Shown one piece after another: positions 51,402 to 60,321 of a DNA stretch of 64,000 nucleotides. Under the pieces are notes generated by a model, which saw only the letters and a list, made by a program, of their open reading frames with translations, made no database searches and was not told the DNA's origin. Position 1 is the stretch's first letter. Each line of letters begins with the position of its first letter. This stretch comes from Chryseobacterium sp. ISL-6 (lineage in GTDB: Bacteria > Bacteroidota > Bacteroidia > Flavobacteriales > Weeksellaceae), in assembly GCF_018613715.1 (NCBI RefSeq), contig NZ_JAGGPT010000011.1:81595-145594 (forward strand). The letters are read 5' to 3'. Both the position numbers and the translations under genes were made by a program.

Positions 51402-53000
51402 TTAATAACCAGGGTTTTGAATCAGGTTTGGATTAGCTACAAGATCTTTTGCGGGAATTGGGAAAAGATTTCTAAAGCTTTCAACTGCTTTTCCATCTTT
51501 TATATTTCCTTTCCAAGGCCATAAATAATCTCCTGTAGTATATCTTCCGAAACGAATAAGATCAGTTCTTCTGGTCATCTCCCACGATAATTCTCTGGAT
51601 CTTTCATCCAAAATAAAATCTAAATTAATAGAAGTAACATTTCCACTGGTATTTTCGTAAGCTCTCTCTCTTAATTGGTTAATATAACCAACTGCTGTAG
51701 CAATATTTCCACTTCCCCCTCTAAGGGTAGCTTCAGCATACATTAAATAAATATCTGCTAAACGGTATAATGGAATATCAGCCTCAACCCATGTTTTGTC
51801 TGCTCCGGCAACACCATTACTTTTAATATTTTTAAACTTGACAAAAGCATAACCATCATTAAATGAACCTAAATCATTAATTTCAAGATTTTGATCTGTG
51901 GTAAAGAAATTACCTCTCTTATCAGCACCATTCGCCGGAAATTTAGCAACAAATGCTTTTGTAGTTCTAAGACCACCCCAGCCGCCATTAACACCATAAT
52001 TTACAGCCTGCATTGACCCTCCGATAGCAGCATGAACCAAATAGGTAGTTCCACCATTGGTTTGTGTATTAACACCATCAAAGTTAACCGTAAAAATAGC
52101 TTCAGGATTATTTACATTATTGTCTGCAAGAAATAAATCTCCGTATTTAGGTTTTAAAGAATAACCAGCAGCTATCACTTTATTACAATATGTGATACAG
52201 TCATTATTTCTTTGTGTTCCTGTGTATACAGACGCATTAAGATACAATCTTGCCAATAATGACCAGGCTGCTGCTTTGTCTGCTCTTCCATAAGCATTTG
52301 CCTTTGGATCTTTCAAATCATTGCTACAAGCCAATAATTCCTGTTCAACAAAATTAAACAAAGCCGCCCTTTCAATTCTTTGAGGTGGGTTTGTAGATCC
52401 TGGAAGGTAATCTTCTTTTACGAAAGGTACATTTCCAAACATATCTAATGCGTGATAATAAGATTGTGCTCTTAAAAATCTTGCTTCAGTACGCATATAT
52501 TTTGCCTGAGCTAAATTATCCCCCGTAATATTATTCTCCGCTAATTTTTCATCTGTTACATTTCTCAAGAATTCGTTACAAAAAGCAATTTCTGTAAAAA
52601 TTCTATAATATAATGCTGCGATAAACTCATTTGAAGAATCCCAGGTCATCTTATGGATGGTATGCAGGTTACCATCATTCCATGCGATTACGGCTTCATC
52701 GGTAGATATAACATTCATGGTATACATCAATCTCGTATACTGAGAAAAACCACCATTAATACCATTGATATCAGTATCAGGATAGTTTGCTCCATCTCCA
52801 CTTACCTGACCACCCATAGCAAGTCCACCATACAATTTTGCCAGAATATTAGGATAATTTCCAAAATCCTTATAAACATTTGCAGAAGTAGCATCTGTAA
52901 TAGGCTCTCTTTCAAGATCATTAACACATGACGTCACAGATAACAATCCGATAACGGACGCTGTTAAAAATATATTTTTAAAATTTCTATTTGATTTCAT
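51402..53000 (-). CDS. susD: SusD-like outer membrane glycan-binding lipoprotein
   Basis: SusD caps the SusC channel and helps bind glycan on the surface. The 532-residue protein has a lipoprotein signal (LLSVTSCVN, Cys at residue 26), the RagB/SusD N-terminal block (REPITDATSANVYKDF) and TPR-like helices (EARFLRAQSYYHALDMFGNV). The C-terminal part includes ADIYLMYAEATLRGG and ends NPGY, as SusD proteins do. It lies between susC (11 bases) and susE (18 bases). The presence of a GH97 and a GH13 enzyme nearby suggests maltodextrin as ligand. Confidence 0.95.
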   Translation of the reverse strand: MKSNRNFKNIFLTASVIGLLSVTSCVNDLEREPITDATSANVYKDFGNYPNILAKLYGGLAMGGQVSGDGANYPDTDINGINGGFSQYTRLMYTMNVISTDEAVIAWNDGNLHTIHKMTWDSSNEFIAALYYRIFTEIAFCNEFLRNVTDEKLAENNITGDNLAQAKYMRTEARFLRAQSYYHALDMFGNVPFVKEDYLPGSTNPPQRIERAALFNFVEQELLACSNDLKDPKANAYGRADKAAAWSLLARLYLNASVYTGTQRNNDCITYCNKVIAAGYSLKPKYGDLFLADNNVNNPEAIFTVNFDGVNTQTNGGTTYLVHAAIGGSMQAVNYGVNGGWGGLRTTKAFVAKFPANGADKRGNFFTTDQNLEINDLGSFNDGYAFVKFKNIKSNGVAGADKTWVEADIPLYRLADIYLMYAEATLRGGSGNIATAVGYINQLRERAYENTSGNVTSINLDFILDERSRELSWEMTRRTDLIRFGRYTTGDYLWPWKGNIKDGKAVESFRNLFPIPAKDLVANPNLIQNPGY

Positions 53001-53011
53001 CTTACTACTAA

Positions 53012-55759
53012 TTAAAATTGAAAATTAAGACCCAATGAATAAATTCTAGGCATTTGATAATAACCATTGTCTATCCCGTTGAAAACCTCGGGATCAATAC
53101 CAGAATATTTTGTAATCACAAAAACATTCTGTGCCATACCATACACTCTTAAACTACTTCCTTTAGAGAATACTTCTCCAAAATTATATCCGACATTAAT
53201 ATTGTCTAATCTTAAGAATGAAGCATTTTCCACATATATATCTGAAAAATATTGGGGTAGTGAAAATTGATAAGCAGGTGCTGTTGAATACACATTTTGT
53301 AAATATTCATTTGTAGATGCCGACTGCAATGAACTGTTTGAAGCTGCATTATTATAAACATAATTACCTAATACTGCTCTTGCGCTTAATCCAAAATCCC
53401 AATCTTTATAAGAAACTTTGGTAGAGAATCCTAAAATTGCATCGGGTGTTGTAGATTTATAATAATACTTATCTGAAGTATTTATTATTCCATCACCATT
53501 TCTATCAACATATGCTCCATTCAAAGGCTTTCCGTTGTTGTCGTAAACCTGTTGATAAACCCAGAAAGCATTTGGTGCATACCCTACAGCATGAGCCTGA
53601 ATGGTATTTCCTGATCCACCCTCGATTCCTCCGACAGGAATATTAAAACTTGCATCAGCTCTTTCCAGAAGATTAGTGACCTCCGGTTTATAATGAGTTG
53701 CATTAAAATTGACCTCCCAAGTGGTATTCTGATTTTTAATAGGAATTACAGTAATACTCCCTTCAATTCCTTTATTTTTCATATTTCCTACATTAAGTAG
53801 GTTTTGATTACTTAAGTCTCCTGCAGCAATTGGAGAAAGAACCAGTAACTTTTCAGTATCCTTCTGGAACAAATCTATGGAACCAAAGATTCTATTATTT
53901 AAAAATCCATAATCTATTCCTAAATTCTTAGTTGTTGTTGTTTCCCAAGTAAGATTAGGATTATAAATATTAGGTCTAAACATATAATAGTATTGATTAC
54001 CAAATTGATAGTAAGCACCATCATTACTTGGATTATATGCTGCATAAGCCGGATAATTGAATGGTTTATTGCCATCTAACCCAGGTAACTCCTGCTGTCC
54101 TGTTTTCCCCCAACCTGCTCTTAGTTTCAAGGTACTTATTGAAGAAACACTTTTGATAAAGCTCTCTTCATTTAACTTCCAAGCTACCGATACTCCTGGG
54201 AAGTTACCCCATAAATTATCTCTTGTTCCATTAAAAAAACGCGAAGATCCATCTCTTCTTATAGATCCTGAAACAATATATTTGTTTGCTATAGTAAATA
54301 TTGCTCTTCCATAAAAAGATATTAATGTATTTTGGGTTTCAAAATCATTATTAATTTTGGTTGGGGCATTTCCTTTGTAATTGATAGATCCGGGAATAAT
54401 AGTTCGAAAATCCTGGTATGAATAACCTGCAGTAACATCAACTCCCGTATTAATTGAAGAAATATTTTTAACGTAATTAAAATAAGTTTCCAATAGCTTA
54501 TTCTTTTTCTCCATTCTAAAGATGGTAGAACTTCCCATATCGTTCACTCCGGGTCTGTACAGTGCACTTACTTTTTTCTGTCCGTCACTTCTGGTATAAT
54601 CATAACCAGCATTTACATTAAAATGTAAGTCTGGCAGAAAATGAAACTTATAATCTAACTGGATATTTCCTAATCCTCTTAAAACTGATGAAACATCATG
54701 AATTCCATTAATCATTCCTAATGGATTTGAGTTAGCATTTACATTCGTACCATTTACAGATCCGGCATCAAGCCATTCATAATACCCTCCAAAATTAGAA
54801 TTCCCTGAATACACAGGTTGTGTGGGATCGAAATAAGTTGCTGTTTTAATCACACCACCATCTACGAATCGGTTATCAGTAAAAGTTCCTTTTGTACTTA
54901 CATTTACGGATAAGTGATTATCAAAAAACTTGGGGTTTAAATTCAAGCCTACCGATGTCCTTCTAAACGAATTGGTTTTTACAATACCATTCTGCTCATT
55001 ATAACCAAGTGATAAACGGTATGGCAAGCCTTTGATTCCACCCGATAATGCAATGTTATTATCTGTGCCCCATGCTGCCTGATAAATTTGATCTTGCCAG
55101 TTCGTATTTGCATTCCCTAGTTTCGTTTTATACCCTGCAGGAGCATAGGTATTTACAAAATCCCTGAACTGGTTAGCATCTAAAACATCTACATTCCCCA
55201 TTTTTGTAGAAACCGAAGCAACCGTAGAGAAATTAACTCTGAATCTACCTGCAGTTCCTTTCTTTGTGGTTATTAAGATAACACCATTAGTTGCACGGTT
55301 ACCATAAATAGCTGTTGCGGATGCATCTTTTAAAATATCAAATGTTTCAATATCATTTGGGTTGATCAATGATAAAGGATCAGCTGCACCATTAACTCCT
55401 ACAAAGTCCTGTGGAACACCATCAATAACGATGAGTGGTGAGTTATTACCATTTAAAGAAGCCGTTCCCCTAATTCTTATCGCTGTTCCAGATCCGGGAG
55501 CACCACTATTATTCGTAATTTGTACACCTGGAGTCTTCCCTTGTATCAGCTGGCCTGCGGATGTAGCACCTCCGTTGAAATCTTTTGAAGATACTGAAGT
55601 TATGGAGCCTGTAAGATCTGATTTCTTCTGCTTTCCATATCCAATCAATACAACTTCCTCTATTTTCTTTTCTTTAGTAACAGAGTCTTGTGCATAAACC
55701 ATTGTACCAGCTAGTAAAAAGGCAGGCGCAATTTTTAATACTGTTGTAAAATTTCTCAA
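53012..55759 (-). CDS. susC: SusC-like TonB-dependent outer membrane glycan importer
   Basis: SusC is the outer-membrane channel that imports maltooligosaccharides with SusD. The 915-residue protein has a signal peptide (about 1-23, ending MVYAQ), a TonB-box-like segment (KIEEVVLIGYG, about 32-42), a plug domain with the SusC signature (LIQGKTPGVQITNNSGAPGS) and DIETFDILKDASATAIYGN, then a barrel ending in LGLNFQF. The usual CarboxypepD-regulatory-like domain before the TonB box is absent, so this is a short form. It is first in susC-susD-susE, with a 335-base upstream gap that holds a candidate operator. Confidence 0.95.
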   Translation of the reverse strand: MRNFTTVLKIAPAFLLAGTMVYAQDSVTKEKKIEEVVLIGYGKQKKSDLTGSITSVSSKDFNGGATSAGQLIQGKTPGVQITNNSGAPGSGTAIRIRGTASLNGNNSPLIVIDGVPQDFVGVNGAADPLSLINPNDIETFDILKDASATAIYGNRATNGVILITTKKGTAGRFRVNFSTVASVSTKMGNVDVLDANQFRDFVNTYAPAGYKTKLGNANTNWQDQIYQAAWGTDNNIALSGGIKGLPYRLSLGYNEQNGIVKTNSFRRTSVGLNLNPKFFDNHLSVNVSTKGTFTDNRFVDGGVIKTATYFDPTQPVYSGNSNFGGYYEWLDAGSVNGTNVNANSNPLGMINGIHDVSSVLRGLGNIQLDYKFHFLPDLHFNVNAGYDYTRSDGQKKVSALYRPGVNDMGSSTIFRMEKKNKLLETYFNYVKNISSINTGVDVTAGYSYQDFRTIIPGSINYKGNAPTKINNDFETQNTLISFYGRAIFTIANKYIVSGSIRRDGSSRFFNGTRDNLWGNFPGVSVAWKLNEESFIKSVSSISTLKLRAGWGKTGQQELPGLDGNKPFNYPAYAAYNPSNDGAYYQFGNQYYYMFRPNIYNPNLTWETTTTKNLGIDYGFLNNRIFGSIDLFQKDTEKLLVLSPIAAGDLSNQNLLNVGNMKNKGIEGSITVIPIKNQNTTWEVNFNATHYKPEVTNLLERADASFNIPVGGIEGGSGNTIQAHAVGYAPNAFWVYQQVYDNNGKPLNGAYVDRNGDGIINTSDKYYYKSTTPDAILGFSTKVSYKDWDFGLSARAVLGNYVYNNAASNSSLQSASTNEYLQNVYSTAPAYQFSLPQYFSDIYVENASFLRLDNINVGYNFGEVFSKGSSLRVYGMAQNVFVITKYSGIDPEVFNGIDNGYYQMPRIYSLGLNFQF

Positions 55760-55966
55760 AATATTGTTTTTTTTAGTTTCGTTTCTGTAGTAATACTGGT
55801 AGAAAGCCAGCTTTGCAATTTATAAAAAAAATATAATTATCATAAATTTAATAAAAATTCAGATAATTTTATGTAAATTGAACGACCTCCAAAGATTAGA
55901 TATCTGCTTTCCATTTACTTACACAGTCATATGTCATGCATAATAATATTCTACATTTAATATAAA

Positions 55967-55984
55967 GTTAAACAACCGTTTAAC
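55967..55984. promoter_or_regulatory. Palindrome upstream of susC (candidate operator)
   Basis: GTTAAAC-AACC-GTTTAAC is a perfect 7-bp inverted repeat with a 4-base centre, in the 335-base gap between divergent susC and metG. It resembles LacI-type operators in layout. No LacI-family regulator gene is in this window. The gap otherwise holds only A+T-rich leader sequence and the metG -7 box; no gene was seen. Confidence 0.5.
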
Positions 55985-56066
55985 AAATTGTAATATTTGT
56001 TTTGTATTTAAGGCCTTATTGAAGGTAATGTTTGCAGACTATCACAAATTTTCGAGAGATATTCCG

Positions 56067-56074
56067 TATATTTG
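56067..56074 (+). promoter_or_regulatory. metG -7 box (TATATTTG)
   Basis: TATATTTG matches TAnnTTTG and lies 20 bases before the metG ATG at 56095. No TTG element is found at 17-19 bases upstream. Confidence 0.5.
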
Positions 56075-56094
56075 TAGTTAAATTATTACTATAA

Positions 56095-58131
56095 ATGTCA
56101 AACAGAAAGATGATTACGGCAGCTTTGCCTTATGCAAACGGACCGGTTCATATAGGGCATTTGGCAGGTGTTTATATTCCTGCGGATGTTTACGCAAGAT
56201 TTCAAAGAAGATCAGGAAAAGATGTAGCGTTTATCTGTGGTTCAGATGAACACGGAATTCCTATTACTATAAGAGCTAAGAAAGAAGGAGTTAGTCCTCA
56301 GGATATTGTGGATAAGTACCATGAGATCATTAAAAAGTCTTTTTCAGATCTGGGAATTTCATTTGATGAATATTCCAGAACGACTTCCAAAAAACATTAT
56401 GAGACCAGTCAGGATTTTTTTAAGACTCTTTATGAGAAGGGGAAATTTACTGAGGAGGTTTCAGAACAATATTTTGATGAACAGGCTAATGAATTTTTAG
56501 CTGACCGATATATCGTTGGAACATGCCCGAATTGTGGGAATGAAAATGCGTATGGAGACCAGTGTGAGAGATGTGGTTCTACCCTTTCTCCTTCAGAACT
56601 GATCAATCCAAAATCAATGTTAAGTGGAAATGTACCAATTCTTAAAGAAACCAAAAACTGGTATCTTCCTTTAAATGAATATGAAGATTTCTTGAATGAA
56701 TGGATCATTGAAGGTCACAAAGATGACTGGAAACCCAATGTATACGGACAGGTAAAATCATGGCTGAATGATGGTTTAAAACCTCGTGCAATGACCAGAG
56801 ATTTAAACTGGGGTGTTCCGGTTCCACTTCCGAATGCTGAAGGAAAAGTATTATATGTATGGTTTGATGCACCGATCGGATATATTTCTTTTACCAAAGA
56901 ATGGGCTGAGAAAAATGGAAAAGACTGGAAAGATTACTGGCAAAGTGAGAACAGTGATCTGGTACACTTCATTGGAAAAGATAATATTGTTTTCCATTGT
57001 ATTATTTTTCCGGCGATGATGAAAGCTCATGGAAATTATATTATGCCGAAAAACGTTCCGGCATTTGAATTCCTGAATCTTGAAAATGATAAGATTTCAA
57101 CGTCAAGAAACTGGGCAGTTTGGGCTCATGAATATGTTGAAGAATTTCCGGGGCAACAGGATGTTTTAAGATACGCATTGCTTTCTTCAGCTCCTGAAAC
57201 CAAAGATAATAACTTTACCTGGAAAGATTTCCAGACGAAAAACAATTCTGAACTGGTTGGAATTTTTGGTAACTTCATTAACAGAGTTGCTGTTCTTATC
57301 CATAAATATTATAATGGAGTTGTTCCACAGGGAGATGTAAATACTTCTGAATTAAAGGAAATAAATAAATCTGCTAAGGAAATTTCAGCTTTTCTGGAAA
57401 ACTATGAATTCAGAAATTCTTTGACAGCATTAATGAATTTGGCTCGTTTTGGAAACCAATATCTTCAGACTGAAGAACCTTGGAAAACCATTAAGGATAA
57501 TCCTGAAAAAGCAGCACATTCATTATTTGTTGGTGCTCAGATTGCTGTAGCTTTAGCTCAGTTATGTGAACCGTTTATGCCTTTCAGTTCTGAAAAGTTA
57601 TTGAATATGTTTAATGTTCAAAAATTGAGCTGGAATGATGTTGAAACAAAATCTGTTTTAATTGAAACCGGACATACAATTAATGAATCATCACTTCTTT
57701 TCTCAAAAATAGAAGATGATGTTATTGAGGCTCAAATTCAGAAACTTGAAAATACGAAACAAAATAATAAGAAGACAAACCCTAACGCAAAACCAATGAA
57801 AGAGGAAATTACTTTTGACGACTTTACAAAAATGGATCTTAGAACAGCTACGATCACTGAAGCTGAAAAAGTAGAGAAAGCAGATAAATTATTAAAGCTT
57901 ACCGTTGACACAGGGGTTGATGTAAGAACAGTAGTTTCAGGGATTGCAGAAAGCTTTAGTCCGGAAGAACTGATTGGAAAGCAGGTAATGATCCTATTAA
58001 ATCTTGCACCAAGAAAGATCCGTGGAATTGAATCTCAGGGAATGTTATTATTAACGACAAAACCAGACGGTAAATTATCTTTCGTTACTCCAGACGACAG
58101 CAATGTTGAAAATGGTATCGAAATAGGATAA
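56095..58131 (+). CDS. metG: Methionyl-tRNA synthetase
   Basis: MetG charges tRNA-Met in the cytoplasm. The 678-residue protein has the class I HIGH motif in YANGPVHIGHLAGVY and a zinc knuckle (CPNCGN with CERCG, near residues 143-161). The KMSKS-equivalent reads KISTS in LENDKISTSRNWAVWA. An anticodon-binding helical domain and a C-terminal tRNA-binding EMAP-like domain (about 575-678: FTKMDLRTATITEAEKVE) follow. The length fits the form with a tRNA-binding tail. It is transcribed alone, from a promoter-like region shared with divergent susC, and ends at a perfect terminator. Confidence 0.96.
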   Translation: MSNRKMITAALPYANGPVHIGHLAGVYIPADVYARFQRRSGKDVAFICGSDEHGIPITIRAKKEGVSPQDIVDKYHEIIKKSFSDLGISFDEYSRTTSKKHYETSQDFFKTLYEKGKFTEEVSEQYFDEQANEFLADRYIVGTCPNCGNENAYGDQCERCGSTLSPSELINPKSMLSGNVPILKETKNWYLPLNEYEDFLNEWIIEGHKDDWKPNVYGQVKSWLNDGLKPRAMTRDLNWGVPVPLPNAEGKVLYVWFDAPIGYISFTKEWAEKNGKDWKDYWQSENSDLVHFIGKDNIVFHCIIFPAMMKAHGNYIMPKNVPAFEFLNLENDKISTSRNWAVWAHEYVEEFPGQQDVLRYALLSSAPETKDNNFTWKDFQTKNNSELVGIFGNFINRVAVLIHKYYNGVVPQGDVNTSELKEINKSAKEISAFLENYEFRNSLTALMNLARFGNQYLQTEEPWKTIKDNPEKAAHSLFVGAQIAVALAQLCEPFMPFSSEKLLNMFNVQKLSWNDVETKSVLIETGHTINESSLLFSKIEDDVIEAQIQKLENTKQNNKKTNPNAKPMKEEITFDDFTKMDLRTATITEAEKVEKADKLLKLTVDTGVDVRTVVSGIAESFSPEELIGKQVMILLNLAPRKIRGIESQGMLLLTTKPDGKLSFVTPDDSNVENGIEIG

Positions 58132-58148
58132 TCAGCTCTATTTATAAT

Positions 58149-58183
58149 AAAAAGACGCATGGAGTTCCATGCGTCTTTTTTAT
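58149..58183 (+). terminator. metG terminator
   Basis: AAAAAGACGCATGGA (58149-58163) pairs perfectly with TCCATGCGTCTTTTT (58166-58180), continuing into T residues. Confidence 0.92.
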
Positions 58184-58193
58184 TTTCTTCCCT

Positions 58194-58274
58194 ATTGCGA
58201 GGAACGAAGCAATCTCATCATCAAATCTAAATTATTTATTTTTCAATTTGAGGTTGCTTCGCTTTGTTTGCAAT
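58194..58274. repeat. REP-like inverted repeat (ATTGCGAGGAAC type)
   Basis: ATTGCGAGGAACGAAGCAAT at the left faces GGTTGCTTCGCTTTGTTTGC at the right, with inner AATCTCATC/AATTTGAG words. The GAAGCAATCTCA core is shared by extragenic repeats of several bacteria. It lies between metG and the converging methyltransferase gene, non-coding. Confidence 0.62.
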
Positions 58275-58285
58275 GTCAAAACGTT

Positions 58286-58990
58286 TTACTTTTTTGTTAA
58301 TCTAGCTAAATAGGCATCCTCGTCCTGCATTACTTTTTCAATGGCAAATCCATTATTCTCTGCAGCGTTTTTTAGCGTTTGAAAATCAAGATACAACCAT
58401 TTTATAGGCTCCTCTGATTCTTCTTTGTAATGAACCACATAATCTAATTCTCCATAATACCCTTCTGCAGGAATGTATATTCCACCATCCTCATCTCTAT
58501 CGAACATATATAGAATATCTGTACTATCAATTAAGATTTGTCCGTTATCGTTAAGCAAAGATCGTAATTTTTGAAGGTAGGTATCGATTTCGGCCAGGCT
58601 CCCAAATATTCCGGTTCCATTCATTAACAGTAAAACCGTGTCAAAAGTTCCTTCAGCAAAGTCAAGCATATTTTTACAAACAGCATTTTTAATTCCTCTG
58701 AGTTTACAAACCTCAACAGATTTTGGCGAAATATCTAATGCTACAACATCCAGATTTCTTTCGTTCTGAAGATACAAAGTATGTGAACCTGCTCCTGCTC
58801 CAATATCCAAAATTTTTCCATGAGCTAATTCCAGAGCTTTCTGTTCGAGATCGTTCATCTCTTCAAAATCTCTGAAAAGATATTCTACCGGAAGTTCATC
58901 GAGTTCAGAAATCGAGGTTTCAGTTTGCAAATCTTCAGGATTGTCATTGTGATAATAGTCCCAGATCGCCTTACCCATTAAATCTTTCAT
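58286..58990 (-). CDS. Class I SAM-dependent methyltransferase
   Basis: The 234-residue cytoplasmic protein has the SAM-binding motif I ILDIGAGAGSHTLYLQ (near residue 80), motif II VVALDISPKSVEVCK, and motif post-II with NMLDFAEGTFDTVLLLMNGTG. The acceptor is not determined by sequence; it is not a known RNA or protein family that I recognise. The gene stands alone between a REP-like element and a flavobacterial intergenic repeat. The length is typical of small-molecule methyltransferases. Confidence 0.82.
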   Translation of the reverse strand: MKDLMGKAIWDYYHNDNPEDLQTETSISELDELPVEYLFRDFEEMNDLEQKALELAHGKILDIGAGAGSHTLYLQNERNLDVVALDISPKSVEVCKLRGIKNAVCKNMLDFAEGTFDTVLLLMNGTGIFGSLAEIDTYLQKLRSLLNDNGQILIDSTDILYMFDRDEDGGIYIPAEGYYGELDYVVHYKEESEEPIKWLYLDFQTLKNAAENNGFAIEKVMQDEDAYLARLTKK

Positions 58991-59087
58991 AGCTATTTTT
59001 AATGGGGCAAAGATACGGGTTTGACTTGAAAAATAAATACAGGATATATTATTACAGATATTGGCAGAAGCTTATATCCGCAATAAC

Positions 59088-59184
59088 TTTATAGCCCCGA
59101 TAGTAACGGTTACCCCGCAGCAAAGGATGGGAATGGTTTGGAGCGAGGAGTATAAGTGGATAGCGGGAAAAAGCTCCTTATTAT
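59088..59184 (+). repeat. Recurrent flavobacterial intergenic element (AGCCCCGAT...AGCGGG...AGCTCC)
   Basis: The stretch contains AGCCCCGATAGTAACGG, TATAAGTGGATAGCGGG and AGCTCC in order. I recall this word order from many Flavobacteriia genomes, including Chryseobacterium, usually near gene ends. It may be a structured RNA (perhaps Rfam Flavo-1), which I could not check. It is open over about 50 codons, without a good start. Confidence 0.5.
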
Positions 59185-59243
59185 GATCTATAAAGAAAAA
59201 ATGTCTGTCATTAAAAAACCCGAATGTAATGTCTAGGCTCTAT

Positions 59244-60053
59244 TTATTGATCTGAATTCATTTCTTTTCGGCGTTCAGTTTGTGATTCATCCTGAGCCAC
59301 ACCAGCCTTCCAATAGGAATATGCATACAGCTCCGATTGTTTCCAATTTTTTTCTTTTCTGAAATAAGAACGAATTTCTTTTACTGTTGACAGTTCACAA
59401 GCGAGATATCCAAATTTTGAGGTTTCGGGAATCACTACATTTCTCACCGTTTCAGTCAGGTTATTTCCTAAATGAGAATCAGGATTATGAACCCATATAA
59501 ACTCAATATCAGCTTTAGTTTCTATTTTTTGCTCGTCTTCTTTTCCATGAACCTCAATCACGCAAACTCCTTTTGCCGTTTCCGCAAGGGTTTCTAAAAT
59601 AGCACTTAAAACCGGGATAGCCGTACCATCACCAATCAGAAAATACCAATCGACCTGGGGATACAATTCTTTCCTCTCTGTGCGCATCATTATTCCTAAT
59701 TTTGAACCTTTCTCTGCATCTCTCGCCCATTTTGAAGCGGGGCCACCGTCACCATGATCCACAAAATCAATAAATAGCTCATTGGTCTTAAAATTAATCC
59801 CACGATGGGTATACGTTCGGATGGATGGTGCTACCTCTTTCGAAGGATGGATCCACTGATGACCGTCCCAATCTGGAAAGTAAATTTCATTCAATTCCTC
59901 TGGAGGAATGGCAATTTTATTGTTATCCCCGATGGTGGTATCTTTAAATTGTAAAACATCTTCCGAATGGAGATATACCCTGATAAAATGTGGTGTTATG
60001 TACTCTTTTTTAGTGACTTCTGCAACAATCTGCCCGGTTTGAATTTTAGTCAT
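59244..60053 (-). CDS. Siderophore-interacting protein (FAD/NAD(P)H ferric reductase)
   Basis: SIP proteins release iron from ferric-siderophores in the cytoplasm by reduction. The 269-residue protein has the FAD-binding start TPHFIRVYLHSEDV and IRTYTHRGI. The NAD(P)H domain has WYFLIGDGTAIPVLSAILE, and the C-terminal part has LACELSTVKEIRSYFRKEKN and YAYSYWKAG. An in-frame ATG at 60164 would add 37 residues, crossing the -10/-7 region; the start MTKIQTGQIV at 60053 aligns with the domain. A -7 box (TACATTTG) and a perfect 14-bp inverted repeat lie upstream, suggesting iron- or metal-dependent control. Confidence 0.9.
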   Translation of the reverse strand: MTKIQTGQIVAEVTKKEYITPHFIRVYLHSEDVLQFKDTTIGDNNKIAIPPEELNEIYFPDWDGHQWIHPSKEVAPSIRTYTHRGINFKTNELFIDFVDHGDGGPASKWARDAEKGSKLGIMMRTERKELYPQVDWYFLIGDGTAIPVLSAILETLAETAKGVCVIEVHGKEDEQKIETKADIEFIWVHNPDSHLGNNLTETVRNVVIPETSKFGYLACELSTVKEIRSYFRKEKNWKQSELYAYSYWKAGVAQDESQTERRKEMNSDQ

Positions 60054-60161
60054 AACTGAAATTTTAAAATTAGATGTAGCTTCAATAAATACATGAAGCC
60101 CTTTAATAAATGAAAATGAATAATTATAATTGTCTTCATTAACCCTTTGCTTTGAGCAATG

Positions 60162-60169
60162 CAAATGTA
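60162..60169 (-). promoter_or_regulatory. -7 box (TACATTTG) of the siderophore-interacting gene
   Basis: On the minus strand TACATTTG matches TAnnTTTG, about 109 bases before the start at 60053. The inverted repeat at 60174-60210 lies directly upstream of it, covering the -33 area. Confidence 0.5.
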
Positions 60170-60173
60170 CTTA

Positions 60174-60210
60174 AATATTATTTTTATTACGTCTAAATAA
60201 AAATAATATT
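60174..60210. promoter_or_regulatory. Perfect 14-bp inverted repeat, candidate iron-responsive operator
   Basis: AATATTATTTTTAT (60174-60187), spacer TACGTCTAA, and ATAAAAATAATATT (60197-60210) are perfectly complementary arms. It covers the -33 region of the siderophore-interacting gene promoter. On the coding strand it contains ATTTAGA. A Fur- or DtxR-like regulator is a guess. Confidence 0.6.
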
Positions 60211-60268
60211 ATATAAAATTATTCATCACAGCTAATTCGTTGTTTTTTATGATACACTAGGAAAACGT

Positions 60269-60299
60269 AAAACCCCAGCTTAAAAAAGTCCGGGGTTTT
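60269..60299 (-). terminator. Terminator of the efflux transporter gene
   Basis: AAAACCCC (60269-60276) pairs with GGGGTTTT (60292-60299) around a 15-base loop that contains more pairing on the minus strand. It lies 23 bases past the transporter stop at 60322. Confidence 0.75.
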
Positions 60300-60321
60300 A
60301 CTAGTGAAAAACAAGGTATCT

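Noticed and set aside
59040..59190. About 50-codon open frame through the flavobacterial intergenic element
   Set aside because: No start codon is suitably placed, and the same word order is known to me as a non-coding repeat.
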